From: Micromonospora sp. R77
Lineage (GTDB): Bacteria; Actinomycetota; Actinomycetes; Mycobacteriales; Micromonosporaceae
Reading direction: 5' to 3'
Assembly: GCF_022747945.1 (NCBI RefSeq)
Contig: NZ_JALDST010000001.1
Span: 2,170,001-2,234,000 of the forward strand
Length of the DNA stretch: 64,000 nucleotides
Both the position numbers and the translations under genes were made by a program. Numbering within the stretch: position 1 is the first letter of the stretch; each line of letters starts with the position of its first letter. This document shows positions 10,201 to 19,505 of this stretch, piece after piece. The notes beneath the pieces are model-generated. The model saw only the letters and a program-made list of their open reading frames with translations, was not told the DNA's origin and ran no database searches.

Positions 10201-10561
10201 CCCGCAGGTGGCCCGGTTCCGTTCCCGGGCGTCGCTGAGCGTCGCGGACGCCACGGTGGTCGAGGGGAACAAGGGCAACACGACCCTGAACTTCACCGTG
10301 ACGGTGTCCCGGCCACTGTCGGAGTCGGCGCTGATCTGCGCCGTCACCTACGGCACCACCGCGCAGCCGGGTTCGGACTATGACCCGTACGTCGGCTGCC
10401 GCACCCTGGCGGCCGGGCAGACGTCGCTCACCTTCCCGGTGACCGTCCACGGTGACAAGAAGCCGGAGGCGAACGAGCAGCTGAAGCTGCTCGTGACCGG
10501 CGTGCCGGGGCTCCGGGTGGTCGACGGCGTGGCCATCGGCACCATCACCAACGACGACTGA
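7289..10561 (+). CDS. Secreted ExeM/NucH-family extracellular endonuclease
   Basis: A 1090-residue secreted protein. The signal peptide ends near AASA (residues ~28-31). Then come a lamin-tail domain (FISEYVEGSSNNKAIELFN) with FNGDDAIVLRKG, a linker with immunoglobulin-like sequence, an OB-like region (VRGVITQKS to QSRTGTEDGDP), and the endonuclease/exonuclease/phosphatase domain. Catalytic motifs are YNLENLYDY (~608), VQEAEDQDICS (~675), YGGDLNVFPRP (~870) and GASDHDPQVARF (~966). The C-terminus is a Calx-beta domain (SVADATVVEGNKGNTTLNFTV). It would degrade extracellular DNA for nutrition or matrix turnover. An AGGC-rich site precedes the ATG. The gene is monocistronic and convergent with the XRE gene 32 bases away. 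Confidence 0.92.
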   Translation: MRPRRTLAALATTAAVTVTAIGVAPPAASAAPTDLFISEYVEGSSNNKAIELFNGTGAPVDLTAGGYQLQFFFNGATTSTNVALSGTVAAGDVFVFAASSAAPAILAQADQTYGSSLFNGDDAIVLRKGTTVLDSIGQVGVDPGTEWGTGLTSTADNTLRRLASVSSGDTDPSDAFDPAAQWAGFATDTFDGLGSHSVDGGGGPVDQPATLTCGGALTVEAGGTATRDVTATDADDTITDVAIAVDPTPAAGSISRTAFTPAGSVGGTATATLTATGLPAGSYAVTVTSTDADGGTATCTVTVQATSVLSVGEVQGRTGDDENGRTDRSPLAPASGNGTSSTLYDVRGVITQKSLTRTSAGADQYGFYLQSRTGTEDGDPLSSDGIFVFTGSFTTLIGGYAPTVGDEVVLRGRVSEYFNQTQLSSASLVRKLDSGLDVDTAVQVDDATPPADATGADLFWERHEGARLRVRSGSGVSAPRHIYASTADSEIYVVDREDPIMKRTDPYARRVFRDAHPLDDIPGTLFDNGNNQRILLGAGGVKATAGDSTALLPEARTFDTLTEDAYGAISYAFSKYSVQPEQLTLTGGADPYANNPPQPANRNTEVAVATYNLENLYDYRDDPFDGCDFAGNSGCTGVRPPFDYVPASEAEYTARLGVEARQIITALQSPDLVMVQEAEDQDICSVADGKLVCGDTDNADGAPDTIQELALTIAANGGPAYAAAYDRTGADARGITSAFLYRTDRLTLAEATATDPLLGSAPTVDYRSAGLPANADVQNPKALNAVLPDDVDRSTGVDGVNVYTRAPQLGKFTVAAAPGSTEHYTLWALSNHYSSGPDSRVGQRREQAAYGAALVKAIEASDPNARVIYGGDLNVFPRPDDPIATEANPTPSDQLGPLYGAGMHNLWDDLAADVPAAAYSYTFSGQAQTLDNLFVNDKLHDDLVQIRAAHINADYPTDTEGLGDRGASDHDPQVARFRSRASLSVADATVVEGNKGNTTLNFTVTVSRPLSESALICAVTYGTTAQPGSDYDPYVGCRTLAAGQTSLTFPVTVHGDKKPEANEQLKLLVTGVPGLRVVDGVAIGTITNDD

Positions 10562-10593
10562 CGACCGGTCCACGAAGCGGCCCGTCGTCCGGC

Positions 10594-11235
10594 TCACCAG
10601 CCGGGCGGCGGGCCGATCTCGTGTACGCCCCGGCGCGGCAGGGGCGGTCGCGGCGCGCCTCGGTACTTCGCCACCCGCACCTCCCACTGGCTGCGCCGGC
10701 GTAGCGCGTCCCGGACCGCCCGGTCGCGGTAGAACGTCTCCGGCGGCCGGGCCAGGCCGTACCGGTCGGCCCACCACTCCCCCGGCTCAGGATCGGTGAC
10801 GACGTCCAGGTGGGACGGATACCGACGCTCGGCACCGTCCCGCAGGTCGGCGCGGTCGCGCATGGGTTTGAGCACCCGGCCCGCATCGTCGACCACGGCC
10901 AGCCGGAAACCGGCCACGCCGATGATGCGGCGGAGCACGGCGATGCTCGGCGTCAACGAGCCCGCCTCGATGCGTCCGATGGTCGTCGGGTGCACCCCGA
11001 CGAACCGCGCCAGCTCCCGTTGGCTCGCGTCGGCCCGGCGACGCACCGCGCGGACGATACCGGCGGCGGGCCACGGGGTGTCGAGAGGCTCGGTGAGCAG
11101 TGCCGGCGGCTCGCGGGGCACGTCGGCGGTCGTTCCGCTGCGTGTCGCTGCCGTCCCGGCCTCCGGCTCGGGTGGCTCGGGTCGCTCCGTCGGCTGCGAT
11201 GATTCCGGCCGTTTCGGGCTGTCGGGGTCGGTCAC
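10594..11235 (-). CDS. XRE-family transcriptional regulator
   Basis: About 213 residues. After a Pro/Glu-rich disordered N-terminus, residues ~62-115 form a Cro/CI-type helix-turn-helix (RRRADASQRELARFVGVHPTTIGRIEAGSLTPSIAVLRRI). The C-terminal half (DVVTDPEPGEWWADRYGLARPPETFYRDRAVRDALRRRSQWEVRVAKYRG) is a conserved actinobacterial extension of unknown role. GTG 11235 has GAGG upstream. An upstream in-frame start at 11295 would add 20 residues. The target genes are unknown. Confidence 0.75.
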   Translation of the reverse strand: MTDPDSPKRPESSQPTERPEPPEPEAGTAATRSGTTADVPREPPALLTEPLDTPWPAAGIVRAVRRRADASQRELARFVGVHPTTIGRIEAGSLTPSIAVLRRIIGVAGFRLAVVDDAGRVLKPMRDRADLRDGAERRYPSHLDVVTDPEPGEWWADRYGLARPPETFYRDRAVRDALRRRSQWEVRVAKYRGAPRPPLPRRGVHEIGPPPGW

Positions 11236-11788
11236 ACCGCAAGCCTCACGGCCGACAGCTGCCGTGACAACCTCGCCGGTGCCGCCTGTGGACAACCGAT
11301 CCGGCTGTGGATAACCCGCCGGGCTCGCCGCCGATCACCCTGCCTGCGGACTCGCCTTCCGAACACCTGCACAGTCACTGACGGTGAGACTCACCATGCG
11401 TAACGGCTTGCGACTCGTCCAGCACTAGATCCTCACCTGGAAACGGACAAGACGGGCAAATGACCGGGTCTGCCCCGCCGTCCACCTCTCACTTCGGCTC
11501 CCTTTGCTCTGCAGCCATCGACGCACCGGAAGCTCTCCGTCACCGCTGCGCTAATGGCTGCAGAGCAAAGGGAGGCGCGATGGTGGGGAGCGGGCGCGCC
11601 CACCAGTACAGAGAGTGATGAAACCGAACGGCGCAGGCGGCGTGGGCAGCGTCCACCAGGTCAGGCACGGACCAGCGCCCGTCCGCCCACGCCGTCCGCT
11701 CCGGCGACGCCCCCTGCGGCGACAGCGCGGTCCGGCGCCAGCGCGGCCGGTCGCGACCGGACGCTCGCCGAGACCCGCTGGTCACCGC
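11236..11788. other. Intergenic region upstream of the XRE gene and downstream of hemB
   Basis: About 550 bases with no convincing gene. It holds the promoter side of the XRE gene, a small GGTGAGACTCACC palindrome (11383-11395) and the family C palindrome at 11499-11573. Short open frames here (for example the minus-strand 11540-11785) run straight through the palindrome and show no recognisable domain. Confidence 0.6.
11499..11573. repeat. Dispersed palindrome family C, copy 1 (19-bp perfect arms)
   Basis: Left arm TCCCTTTGCTCTGCAGCCA (11499-11517) and right arm TGGCTGCAGAGCAAAGGGA (11555-11573) are perfect inverted repeats. The inner part continues imperfectly (CGACGCA against TGCGCTA). 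A second copy lies at 56290-56364. This one is about 215 bases downstream of the hemB stop codon. Confidence 0.85.
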
Positions 11789-12772
<984 letters not shown>

Positions 12773-12791
12773 GACGGGCCTCCCGGAACGA

Positions 12792-14372
12792 TCAGCGGAA
12801 CCTCAGGGCGGTGGGCCCCTGCACCTTCGAGCCGCGGCGCTGCTTCGCCGGCATGGCGGCGAGCTTCTCGCGCAGCTCGACGGCGTAGGCGGCCAGCGCC
12901 TCCACCAGGTCGGGCACCGAGGCGTGCTGAGGCTGGACGTCGACCCGCAGGCCGAACTCCGTCGCGGTCTCGGCCGTCTTGGGCCCGATCACTGCAACCA
13001 CGGTACGGGCGTGCGGCTTCCCCGCGATACCGACCAGATTGCGCACTGTCGAGGAGGACGTGAAGAGCACCGCGTCGAACCCGCCCGACTTGATCGCGTC
13101 GCGGATCTCGGCGGGCGGCGGGGCGGCCCGGACGGTCCGGTACGCGGTCACGTCGTCGACCTCCCAGCCGCGCTCGGTGAGCCCGGCGGCGAGGGTCTCG
13201 GTGGCGATGTCGGCGCGCGGCAGCAGCACCCGGCCCACCGGGTCGAGGATCTCGTCGTGCGGCGAGAACTCGGCCAGCAGCCCCTCGGAGGACTGCTCGC
13301 CGGACGGGACCAGCTCCGGCTGGATGCCGAAGGCGCGGACCGCGTCGGCGGTCGCCTCGCCGATGCAGGCGATCTTGACGCCACCGAAGTGCCGGGCGTC
13401 CAGGCCGTGCTCGGCGAACTTCTCCCAGACCGCGCGGACCGCGTTCACCGAGGTGAAGATCACCCAGGCGTACCGGCCGTCGACCAGGCCCTTGACCGCC
13501 CGCTCCATCTGGGCGGGGGTACGCGGCGGCTCGACCGCGATGGTCGGCACCTCGCACGGGATCGCCCCGTACGCGCGCAGCCGGGCACTCATCGCGCCGG
13601 CCTGCTCCTTGGTGCGGGGGACGAGCACCTTCCAGCCGTACAGCGGGCGGTTCTCCCACCAGCTCAGCCTGTCCCGCTGGCCGACACCCTCGCCCACGGT
13701 CAGCACCACCCGGCCGGTGAAGCCGAGCGCCGCCGCGACGAACGAGTCCACGGTCGACGTGGTGGTGTACTGCGTCTCGCCGGTGCCGTCGCCGGTCACC
13801 CCGACGCCGGTCGTGCCGTCCACCCCGGCGGCCAGCAGGCCGTCCCGGATCGCGGCCAGGTCGCCCGCGTCCACGGCCAGGGCGAGCGAGCCCCGGCCGA
13901 CGGCGGCGGCCAGCGCGTCGAAGTCCAGCGTGCTGACGTCCTCGACGTCGGCGGCGGTCCGTACGCCCGGCAGCGGCACACCGGCGTAGGTGGCCACGCC
14001 CTCGGCCTGGCCGACGCCCGGGACCACCTCGAAGTGCGCGGCGGTACGCGCCACCGCCTGCACCTCCTTGACCACGGAGTCGTGCCCGAAGGGGTCACCG
14101 GCGACCAGGTGCACCGCGTTCAGCCCGGAACGGGCCGCGGAGATCAGCACCTTCGCCACGTCCCCCGGTACGCCCTCGGCGGGGCTGAACTGGGCGTCGG
14201 ACCTGGCCTGGGCGCGGACGGCGTCGAGCAGCGACTCGGGGACTCCCCGGTCGTACACCACCTGGTCGGCGTCGACCAGGGCGTCGTGCGCCCGGCGGGT
14301 CAGCAGGCCCGGGTCGCCGGGTCCGGCCCCGACGAACGCGATGCGGCCTACGGGCTTACGGGTGCGGGTCAT
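12792..14372 (-). CDS. hemD: Uroporphyrinogen-III C-methyltransferase-like / uroporphyrinogen-III synthase fusion
   Basis: A 526-residue fusion. Residues ~9-245 are a CobA-like tetrapyrrole methylase domain ([28 protein letters not shown], later [28 protein letters not shown]). Residues ~260-510 are HemD, which cyclises hydroxymethylbilane to uroporphyrinogen III ([44 protein letters not shown]). The CobA part lacks the usual GGDPFVFGRG motif, so methylase activity is not certain. The same fusion is found in the Streptomyces hem operon. The start codon overlaps the hemC stop (ATGA), so the two are translationally coupled. Confidence 0.93.
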   Translation of the reverse strand: MTRTRKPVGRIAFVGAGPGDPGLLTRRAHDALVDADQVVYDRGVPESLLDAVRAQARSDAQFSPAEGVPGDVAKVLISAARSGLNAVHLVAGDPFGHDSVVKEVQAVARTAAHFEVVPGVGQAEGVATYAGVPLPGVRTAADVEDVSTLDFDALAAAVGRGSLALAVDAGDLAAIRDGLLAAGVDGTTGVGVTGDGTGETQYTTTSTVDSFVAAALGFTGRVVLTVGEGVGQRDRLSWWENRPLYGWKVLVPRTKEQAGAMSARLRAYGAIPCEVPTIAVEPPRTPAQMERAVKGLVDGRYAWVIFTSVNAVRAVWEKFAEHGLDARHFGGVKIACIGEATADAVRAFGIQPELVPSGEQSSEGLLAEFSPHDEILDPVGRVLLPRADIATETLAAGLTERGWEVDDVTAYRTVRAAPPPAEIRDAIKSGGFDAVLFTSSSTVRNLVGIAGKPHARTVVAVIGPKTAETATEFGLRVDVQPQHASVPDLVEALAAYAVELREKLAAMPAKQRRGSKVQGPTALRFR

Positions 14373-15337
14373 TCTGTGCTCCCAAATTGCTGGGTCCCCG
14401 GGCCGGCGTGTCCTTCGTGGCCGAGGATCGAGTCGGCGCCGAGCTCGAGGAGTTCGGCGGCGAGTGCCTTGCCGATCTCCGCCGCGTCGGCGGGCGTTCC
14501 GGTGCGGGACAGCCGGAGGTCACGAGTACCGTCCGGGCTGATCACCGCCCCGCGCAAATAGATCTCATCACCGTTGTCGCCTTCGGCGAGTTCGGCATAG
14601 GCGGCGACGGGTGCGCTGCACCCGGCCTCCAGGGTGGCCAGCAGCGCCCGTTCCGCGGTGACCGCGGCGCGGGACGGTGCGTGGTCGAGCACCGCGAGCA
14701 GCTCGACCAGGTCCGGGTTGTCGCTCCGGCACTCCACGGCCAGCGCGCCCTGGGCGGGCGCGGGCAGCATCAGCATCGGGTCGAGCGTCTCGGTGATCAC
14801 GTCGGTCCGGTCGAGCCGGGCCAGTCCGGCCCGGGCCAGCACGACCGCGTCGAGGTCGGCGTCCGGGCCGAGCACCCGACCGAGCCGGGTGTCGACGTTG
14901 CCCCGGATCGGGGTGACCTCCAGCTGCAGGCCGAGCGCGTGCAGCTGGGCGATGCGGCGCAGCGCGCCGGTGCCGACCACCGCACCCGGCGGCAGCTCGG
15001 CGAGCGTACGGCCGCCCTTGGCGACCAGCGCGTCCCGCGGATCCTGCCGGGGTGGCACCGCCGCGATGTGCAGCCCGGCGGCGCCCGCCGTCGGCAGGTC
15101 CTTGTACGAGTGGACGGCGAGGTCGATGGTGCCGGCGGTCAGCGCGTCCCGCAGGGCGGAGACGAAGACACCGACGCCGAGCCGGTGCACCGGGGCGGAC
15201 GAGCGGTCCCCGGCGGTCACCACCTCGACCAGCTCGACCGTGCGACCGGTGGCCGCGGTGAGGGCCTCGGCGACCTGGCCGGACTGGGCCATCGCCAGGG
15301 CGCTGCCCCGCGTGCCGAGGCGCAGGGGGGCGGTCAT
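14369..15337 (-). CDS. hemC: Hydroxymethylbilane synthase (porphobilinogen deaminase)
   Basis: A 322-residue HemC that joins four porphobilinogens into hydroxymethylbilane. Visible motifs are LRLGTRGSALAMAQSGQVA at the N-terminus, HSYKDLPT, the arginine-rich RGNVDTRLGR, and LEAGCSAPVAA with the Cys that holds the dipyrromethane cofactor. Length is normal. It overlaps hemA by four bases upstream and hemD by four bases downstream. Confidence 0.97.
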   Translation of the reverse strand: MTAPLRLGTRGSALAMAQSGQVAEALTAATGRTVELVEVVTAGDRSSAPVHRLGVGVFVSALRDALTAGTIDLAVHSYKDLPTAGAAGLHIAAVPPRQDPRDALVAKGGRTLAELPPGAVVGTGALRRIAQLHALGLQLEVTPIRGNVDTRLGRVLGPDADLDAVVLARAGLARLDRTDVITETLDPMLMLPAPAQGALAVECRSDNPDLVELLAVLDHAPSRAAVTAERALLATLEAGCSAPVAAYAELAEGDNGDEIYLRGAVISPDGTRDLRLSRTGTPADAAEIGKALAAELLELGADSILGHEGHAGPGTQQFGSTE

Positions 15338-16758
15338 CGCGTACCTCCGGTGGACGGGACGTCGGCGGCGTCGAAGGACGACCGTCCGTCGGTGGTGGTG
15401 CCGGCCGGCCAGGTGGCGTCGGCACCGGGGTCGGCCGGCTCGGGCGCGGCGTCGACGACGTCGGGCACCGTGTCGACCGGGGAGGTCTGTGGCACCTCCA
15501 GGTCGAACAGCTCGCGCAGCAGGGCCGCGTACTGATCGCCGCCCGGCTCGGCGGCGAGCTGGCGGACCCGCACGGTGGGCTGGTGCAGCAGCCGCTGCAC
15601 CACGCGGTGCACCGTCCGGGCCACCTCGGCGCGCTGGTCGTCGGTGAGGTCCGGGCGACGCTGGGCCAGCCGGCGCAGCTCGGCGGTGACCACGTCGTCG
15701 GCGCGCCCGCGCAGGGCGGCCACGGTGGGTGCCACGTCGGCGCCGCGCAACCAGGACAGGAACGCCTCGACCTCGCCCGCGACGATCCGGGTCACCTCGG
15801 CGGCGTCGGCGGTGGCCGGCCCGTCGGCGAGCACGCCGGCCAGCCGGTCGATGTCGATCACCTCGACCCCGGCCAGTCCGGCCACGCCGTCCTCGACGTC
15901 GCGCGGGACAGCGAGGTCGAGCAGGACCAGCGGGCCCCGGTCGGCGTCCCGGCGGGCCAGCGTCCGGGTCACCACGTCCCTGGTGAGCACCGGTTCGGTG
16001 GCGGCGGTCGCGGCCACCACGATGTCCACTGCGGAGAGCGCGGTGACCAGTTCGGCCATCGGGACCGCGGTGGCGCCGTACGACTCGGCCAGCCGGACGG
16101 CACGCGCGGCGCCGCGGTTGGTCACGGTGAGCGGCCCGGCGCCCAGCCGGGACAGCGTCGCCACGCCCAGCGAGCCCATCGCGCCGGCCCCGACGACCAT
16201 GGCGGGCCGGCCGGCCAGGTCACCGTCGAGCAGGTCCGCGGCCAGGTCGAGGGCCGCGGTGACGACGCTCTGACCGGCCCGGTCGATGTTGGTCTCGGCG
16301 TGCGCGCGCTTGCCCACCCGCAGCGCCTGCTGCATCAGCTCGTGCAGCAGCCGGCCGGCGGCGTCGGCGCCGCCGGCCCAGTGGTAGGCGTCCCGGAGCT
16401 GGCCGAGGATCTGCGCCTCGCCGACGACCATCGAGTCCAGGCCGGCGGCGACCCGGAAGACGTGGTCGACGGCGGCGGCGTCGTAGTGCACGTAGAGGTG
16501 GTTGGCGAACGCACCGGGCGGCGCCCCGGCCTGCTCGGCCAGGACCGCGCAGATGTCACCGAGGCCGCCGTGAAAGCCGGTGACCGAGGCGTAGACCTCC
16601 ACCCGGTTGCAGGTGGAGACGAGGACGGCCTCGTTCACGTACGGCTGGGCGACGAGCCGGTCCAGGGTGCGGGTGAGTTCGGTGGGGGCGACCGCCAGCT
16701 GCTCCAGGACGGCGACCGGAGCGGTGCGGTAGGACGCGCCGACGACGAGCAGTTTCAC
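15334..16758 (-). CDS. hemA: Glutamyl-tRNA reductase
   Basis: A 474-residue HemA, the first committed enzyme of C5-pathway tetrapyrrole synthesis, reducing Glu-tRNA to glutamate-1-semialdehyde. The N-terminus KLLVVGASYRTAPVAVLEQLA and STCNRVEVYA with the nucleophilic Cys are clear, as are GLDSMVVGEAQILGQLRDAY, the Rossmann segment VVGAGAMGSLGVATL, and a C-terminal dimerisation helix region ending in LRELFDLEVPQ. The C-terminus adds an Asp/Pro-rich tail. The GTG start at 16758 overlaps the rex stop (GTGA), so it is probably translated with rex and repressed by it. Confidence 0.97.
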   Translation of the reverse strand: MKLLVVGASYRTAPVAVLEQLAVAPTELTRTLDRLVAQPYVNEAVLVSTCNRVEVYASVTGFHGGLGDICAVLAEQAGAPPGAFANHLYVHYDAAAVDHVFRVAAGLDSMVVGEAQILGQLRDAYHWAGGADAAGRLLHELMQQALRVGKRAHAETNIDRAGQSVVTAALDLAADLLDGDLAGRPAMVVGAGAMGSLGVATLSRLGAGPLTVTNRGAARAVRLAESYGATAVPMAELVTALSAVDIVVAATAATEPVLTRDVVTRTLARRDADRGPLVLLDLAVPRDVEDGVAGLAGVEVIDIDRLAGVLADGPATADAAEVTRIVAGEVEAFLSWLRGADVAPTVAALRGRADDVVTAELRRLAQRRPDLTDDQRAEVARTVHRVVQRLLHQPTVRVRQLAAEPGGDQYAALLRELFDLEVPQTSPVDTVPDVVDAAPEPADPGADATWPAGTTTDGRSSFDAADVPSTGGTR

Positions 16759-17525
16759 GTGCCGATCGCCTCCTGGGTGTCGGTGGCCGCGAGTCCGCCG
16801 GGCAGGGCGGCCAGGGCGGTCCCGCCGGTGGCGGGGAGCGCGGTCAGCGACGCCTTGCGGTGCTCGTGGAAGGACAGGATCTGCAGCTCGATCGCGAGGT
16901 CGACCTTGCGCACGTCGACCCCCTCCGGCACCGAGAGTACGCACGGCGCGAAGTTGAGGATGCTGGTCACGCCGACGGCGACGAGCTGGTCGGCGACCGC
17001 CTGGGCGGCCGGCGCCGGGGTGGCGATGACGCCGATCGAGATCGACTCCTCGACGGCCGCCCGGGGCAACTCGTCGACATGCCGTACGACCAGGCCGTTT
17101 ATCTGTTCGCCGACGCGCGACGGGTCCGCGTCGAAGAGGGCGGCGATCCGGAAGCCGCGGCTGGTGAAGCCGTCGTAGCCGGCGAGGGCGTGACCGAGAT
17201 TACCCACCCCGACCAGGGCGACCGCGCGGCATTTGGTGAGCCCGAGCACCGAGGAGATCTGCTCGACCAGCAGGGCCACGTCGTAGCCGACACCCCGGGT
17301 GCCGTACGAGCCGAGGTGCGACAGGTCCTTGCGGAGCTTCGCCGAGTTGACCCCGGCGGCGTTGGCCAGGCCCTCGCTGGACACCGTCTCGTGGCCGCCG
17401 TCGGCGAGATTGTGCAGGGCACGGAGGTATTCCGGGAGCCGCGCGACGGTCGCCTCGGGCAGGTCCGGGAGCGCCGGTACGGCACCGGCGCGGCCGGGCG
17501 CGCCTGGGTGACGGTGCTGACTCAT
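16755..17525 (-). CDS. rex: Redox-sensing transcriptional repressor Rex
   Basis: A 256-residue NADH/NAD-ratio sensor. The N-terminal winged helix covers LPEYLRALHNLADGGHETVSSEGLA to LRKDLSHLGSYGTRGVGYDV. The NAD-binding Rossmann domain has ALVGVGNLGHALAGY, and the C-terminal domain-swap helix is ELQILSFHEHRKASL. ATG 17525 is chosen because GGAG lies just upstream and the Rex fold starts soon after. It leads the hem operon, and its own promoter contains a Rex operator (17645-17662). Rex released by NADH would let haem synthesis rise when respiration is limited. Confidence 0.97.
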   Translation of the reverse strand: MSQHRHPGAPGRAGAVPALPDLPEATVARLPEYLRALHNLADGGHETVSSEGLANAAGVNSAKLRKDLSHLGSYGTRGVGYDVALLVEQISSVLGLTKCRAVALVGVGNLGHALAGYDGFTSRGFRIAALFDADPSRVGEQINGLVVRHVDELPRAAVEESISIGVIATPAPAAQAVADQLVAVGVTSILNFAPCVLSVPEGVDVRKVDLAIELQILSFHEHRKASLTALPATGGTALAALPGGLAATDTQEAIGT

Positions 17526-17633
17526 GAGACTCCGTGCGGTGCGATCCTCGACCAGCGTCGGCGGCCGGTCGTTTCGGGACTCCCGCTGGCGACCGTTGTT
17601 GCCGGCTGTGCTAGCAGGGCGCGTCGAAACTAC

Positions 17634-17662
17634 AGAGTAGGCGCTTGTGAAGACGTGCACAA
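17634..17662 (-). promoter_or_regulatory. rex-hem promoter overlapping a Rex operator
   Basis: TTGTGAAGACGTGCACAA at 17645-17662 is an 18-bp near-palindrome matching the Rex operator pattern TTGTGAA-N4-TTCACAA. Read on the minus strand, TTGTGC (17657-17662) can serve as the -35 box and TACTCT (17634-17639) as the -10 box with a 17-base spacer. The operator thus covers the -35 box and most of the spacer, ideal for repression by blocking polymerase. Confidence 0.88.
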
Positions 17663-17923
17663 ATCGCGATCTTGCTGGCCCGCGACGCGCCTCCACCTGC
17701 CCCTCCATTCCACAAGATCGATCTGACGCACTCCGTCGGCGCCGCTCGGCGATTATTGCTCAATCCCGACTTCTCTGACCAATCGCGCGCGCTCCGTCGC
17801 GCTGTGTCACCGACGATCTGGGGTGAGCCTCACTCCCGGGGCCGCCCGGTAGGGACAGCCCCACCTCCGACAGGCCGGTGTACGGGATGGGTCGCGGGCG
17901 CGTACGCCCATAGCCTCGGAAGC

Positions 17924-19219
17924 ATGACCGCCCTTCCCCTGGCCAGCGTGCCGGCGCCCGCCCGCGGCATCACCCGACAACTCCTGAGCGACTCGCAGTA
18001 CGTGCTGCTCGGACTGCCGCTGGCCGTCGTCAGCTTCGCCGTCATGGTGGTGGGGATCGCACTCAGCGCCGGACTCCTGGTGACCGTGCTCGGCCTGCCG
18101 GTCCTCGCCGGCACCCTCTACGCCGCCCGGGGACTCGCCGACCTCGAGCGGCTGCGGCTGCCCGCCGTGCTGCGCCAGCCCCGGGTCCGCCCCGCGTACC
18201 GGACGCCCGAACCGGGCGCGAAGGCGTGGCGGCGGATCTTCCTGCCGATGCGCGACGCGCAGTCCTGGCTCGACCTGGTGCACGGCCTGTTCAAGCTGGT
18301 GCTCGCCATCCCGACCTTCGTGCTGACCGTGGTCTGGTGGGCGCTCGCCGTCGCCGGCACGCTCTACGCGGCGTACGACTGGGCCATCCCCCGCGGCCCG
18401 GACGACCAGGACCTCAGCCAACTGCTCGGGATGGGCGACGGGGCCGTGGCGCGGATCGCGGTGAACACCGCCATCGGGCTGTTCTGCCTGTTCACCCTGC
18501 CGCTCCTGGTACGCGCCTGCGCCCTGCTCCAGGCCGGCTTCGCCCGCTCCCTGCTGACCGGGGTGGCCGAGATGCGCAACCGGATCACCACGCTGGAGGA
18601 GCAGAAGCGGGCCGCCGTCTCCGCCGAGGCCACCGCCCTGCGCCGACTGGAACGGGACATCCACGACGGCCCGCAGCAGCGCCTGGTCCGGCTCGCCATG
18701 GACCTGAGCCGGGCCCGGCAGCAACTCGCCGCCGACCCCGAGGCGGCCCGCCGCACCCTGGACGAGGCCGTCACCCAGACCCGGGACACCCTCGACGAGC
18801 TGCGCGCCCTGTCCCGGGGCATCGCCCCGCCGATCCTGGTGGACCGGGGGCTGCCCAGCGCCCTGGCCGCCCTCGCCGGCCGCGCGCTGGTGCCGACCGA
18901 ACTGGCGGTGGACCCGGACCTCGGCACCCCCGGGGGACGGCTCGACCCGGCGGTGGAGAGCACGGCGTACTTCGTGGTGGCCGAGGCCCTGACCAACGTG
19001 GCGAAGCACAGCGGGGCCGCCGCGTGCCGGGTCACGGTCAGCCGCGCCCCCGACCGGCTGGTGATCAGCGTCTCCGACGACGGCGTGGGCGGCGCGCATC
19101 CGGCCAAGGGGCACGGGCTCGCCGGCATCGCCGACCGGGTGCGGGCCACCGGCGGCACCCTGGAGGTGGACAGCCCGGTCGGCGGCCCGACCGAGATCCG
19201 CGCCGAACTTCCCCGCTGA
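17924..19219 (+). CDS. NarL-type sensor histidine kinase
   Basis: About 431 residues. The N-terminal half is a membrane sensor domain of the actinobacterial putative-sensor type, with several hydrophobic helices (YVLLGLPLAVVSFAVMVVG, LVLAIPTFVLTVVWWAL, GLFCLFTLPLLVRA). A HisKA_3 dimerisation domain follows, with the phospho-acceptor His at ~247 in ERDIHDGPQQRLVRL. The HATPase ends in SDDGVGGAHPAKGHGLAGIADRV. ATG 17924 begins just before the first helix. The cognate regulator is 286 bases downstream on the same strand. The signal is unknown. Confidence 0.9.
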   Translation: MTALPLASVPAPARGITRQLLSDSQYVLLGLPLAVVSFAVMVVGIALSAGLLVTVLGLPVLAGTLYAARGLADLERLRLPAVLRQPRVRPAYRTPEPGAKAWRRIFLPMRDAQSWLDLVHGLFKLVLAIPTFVLTVVWWALAVAGTLYAAYDWAIPRGPDDQDLSQLLGMGDGAVARIAVNTAIGLFCLFTLPLLVRACALLQAGFARSLLTGVAEMRNRITTLEEQKRAAVSAEATALRRLERDIHDGPQQRLVRLAMDLSRARQQLAADPEAARRTLDEAVTQTRDTLDELRALSRGIAPPILVDRGLPSALAALAGRALVPTELAVDPDLGTPGGRLDPAVESTAYFVVAEALTNVAKHSGAAACRVTVSRAPDRLVISVSDDGVGGAHPAKGHGLAGIADRVRATGGTLEVDSPVGGPTEIRAELPR

Positions 19220-19287
19220 CCGGATCTGATCGGGCCGCCCCGGCTGCGGGTGACCGCCGGGCGGCCACCGGTCCCCGGGCTGTCCTG

Positions 19288-19375
19288 CCGGACCGCACGG
19301 CTCGGGCCTCCCGGACCGCAGAACCACGGCCGGCCTCCGGACCGCACCGGCTCAGGGCCGGCCTTCCGGACCGCA
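19288..19375. repeat. Four copies of CCGGACCGCA between kinase and regulator
   Basis: Identical decamers start at 19288, 19311, 19337 and 19366, so the spacing grows by three bases each time (23, 26, 29). The sequence between is a degenerate GGCCGG/CTCGG mix. The repeats separate the kinase stop from the response regulator promoter region. Confidence 0.6.
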
Positions 19376-19505
19376 CTACCGGGACGGCCTCCTGGCCGCT
19401 CAGGTCTCCCGGGTCCGCGAGCACGGCCGGCCTGCCGGACGAGCACGGCTGAGGGGCGGCCTGCCGGGCCCTGCGAAGCGCACCGGACGTGATAGACACC
19501 GGATC

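Noticed and set aside
7115..10777. Long minus-strand open frame (about 1,200 codons) opposite the nuclease gene
   Set aside because: It is an antisense frame kept open by high GC. It has no domain, and the plus strand carries a clear secreted nuclease.
11540..11785. Small minus-strand protein of 81 residues
   Set aside because: Runs through the family C palindrome and has no ribosome site or recognisable domain.
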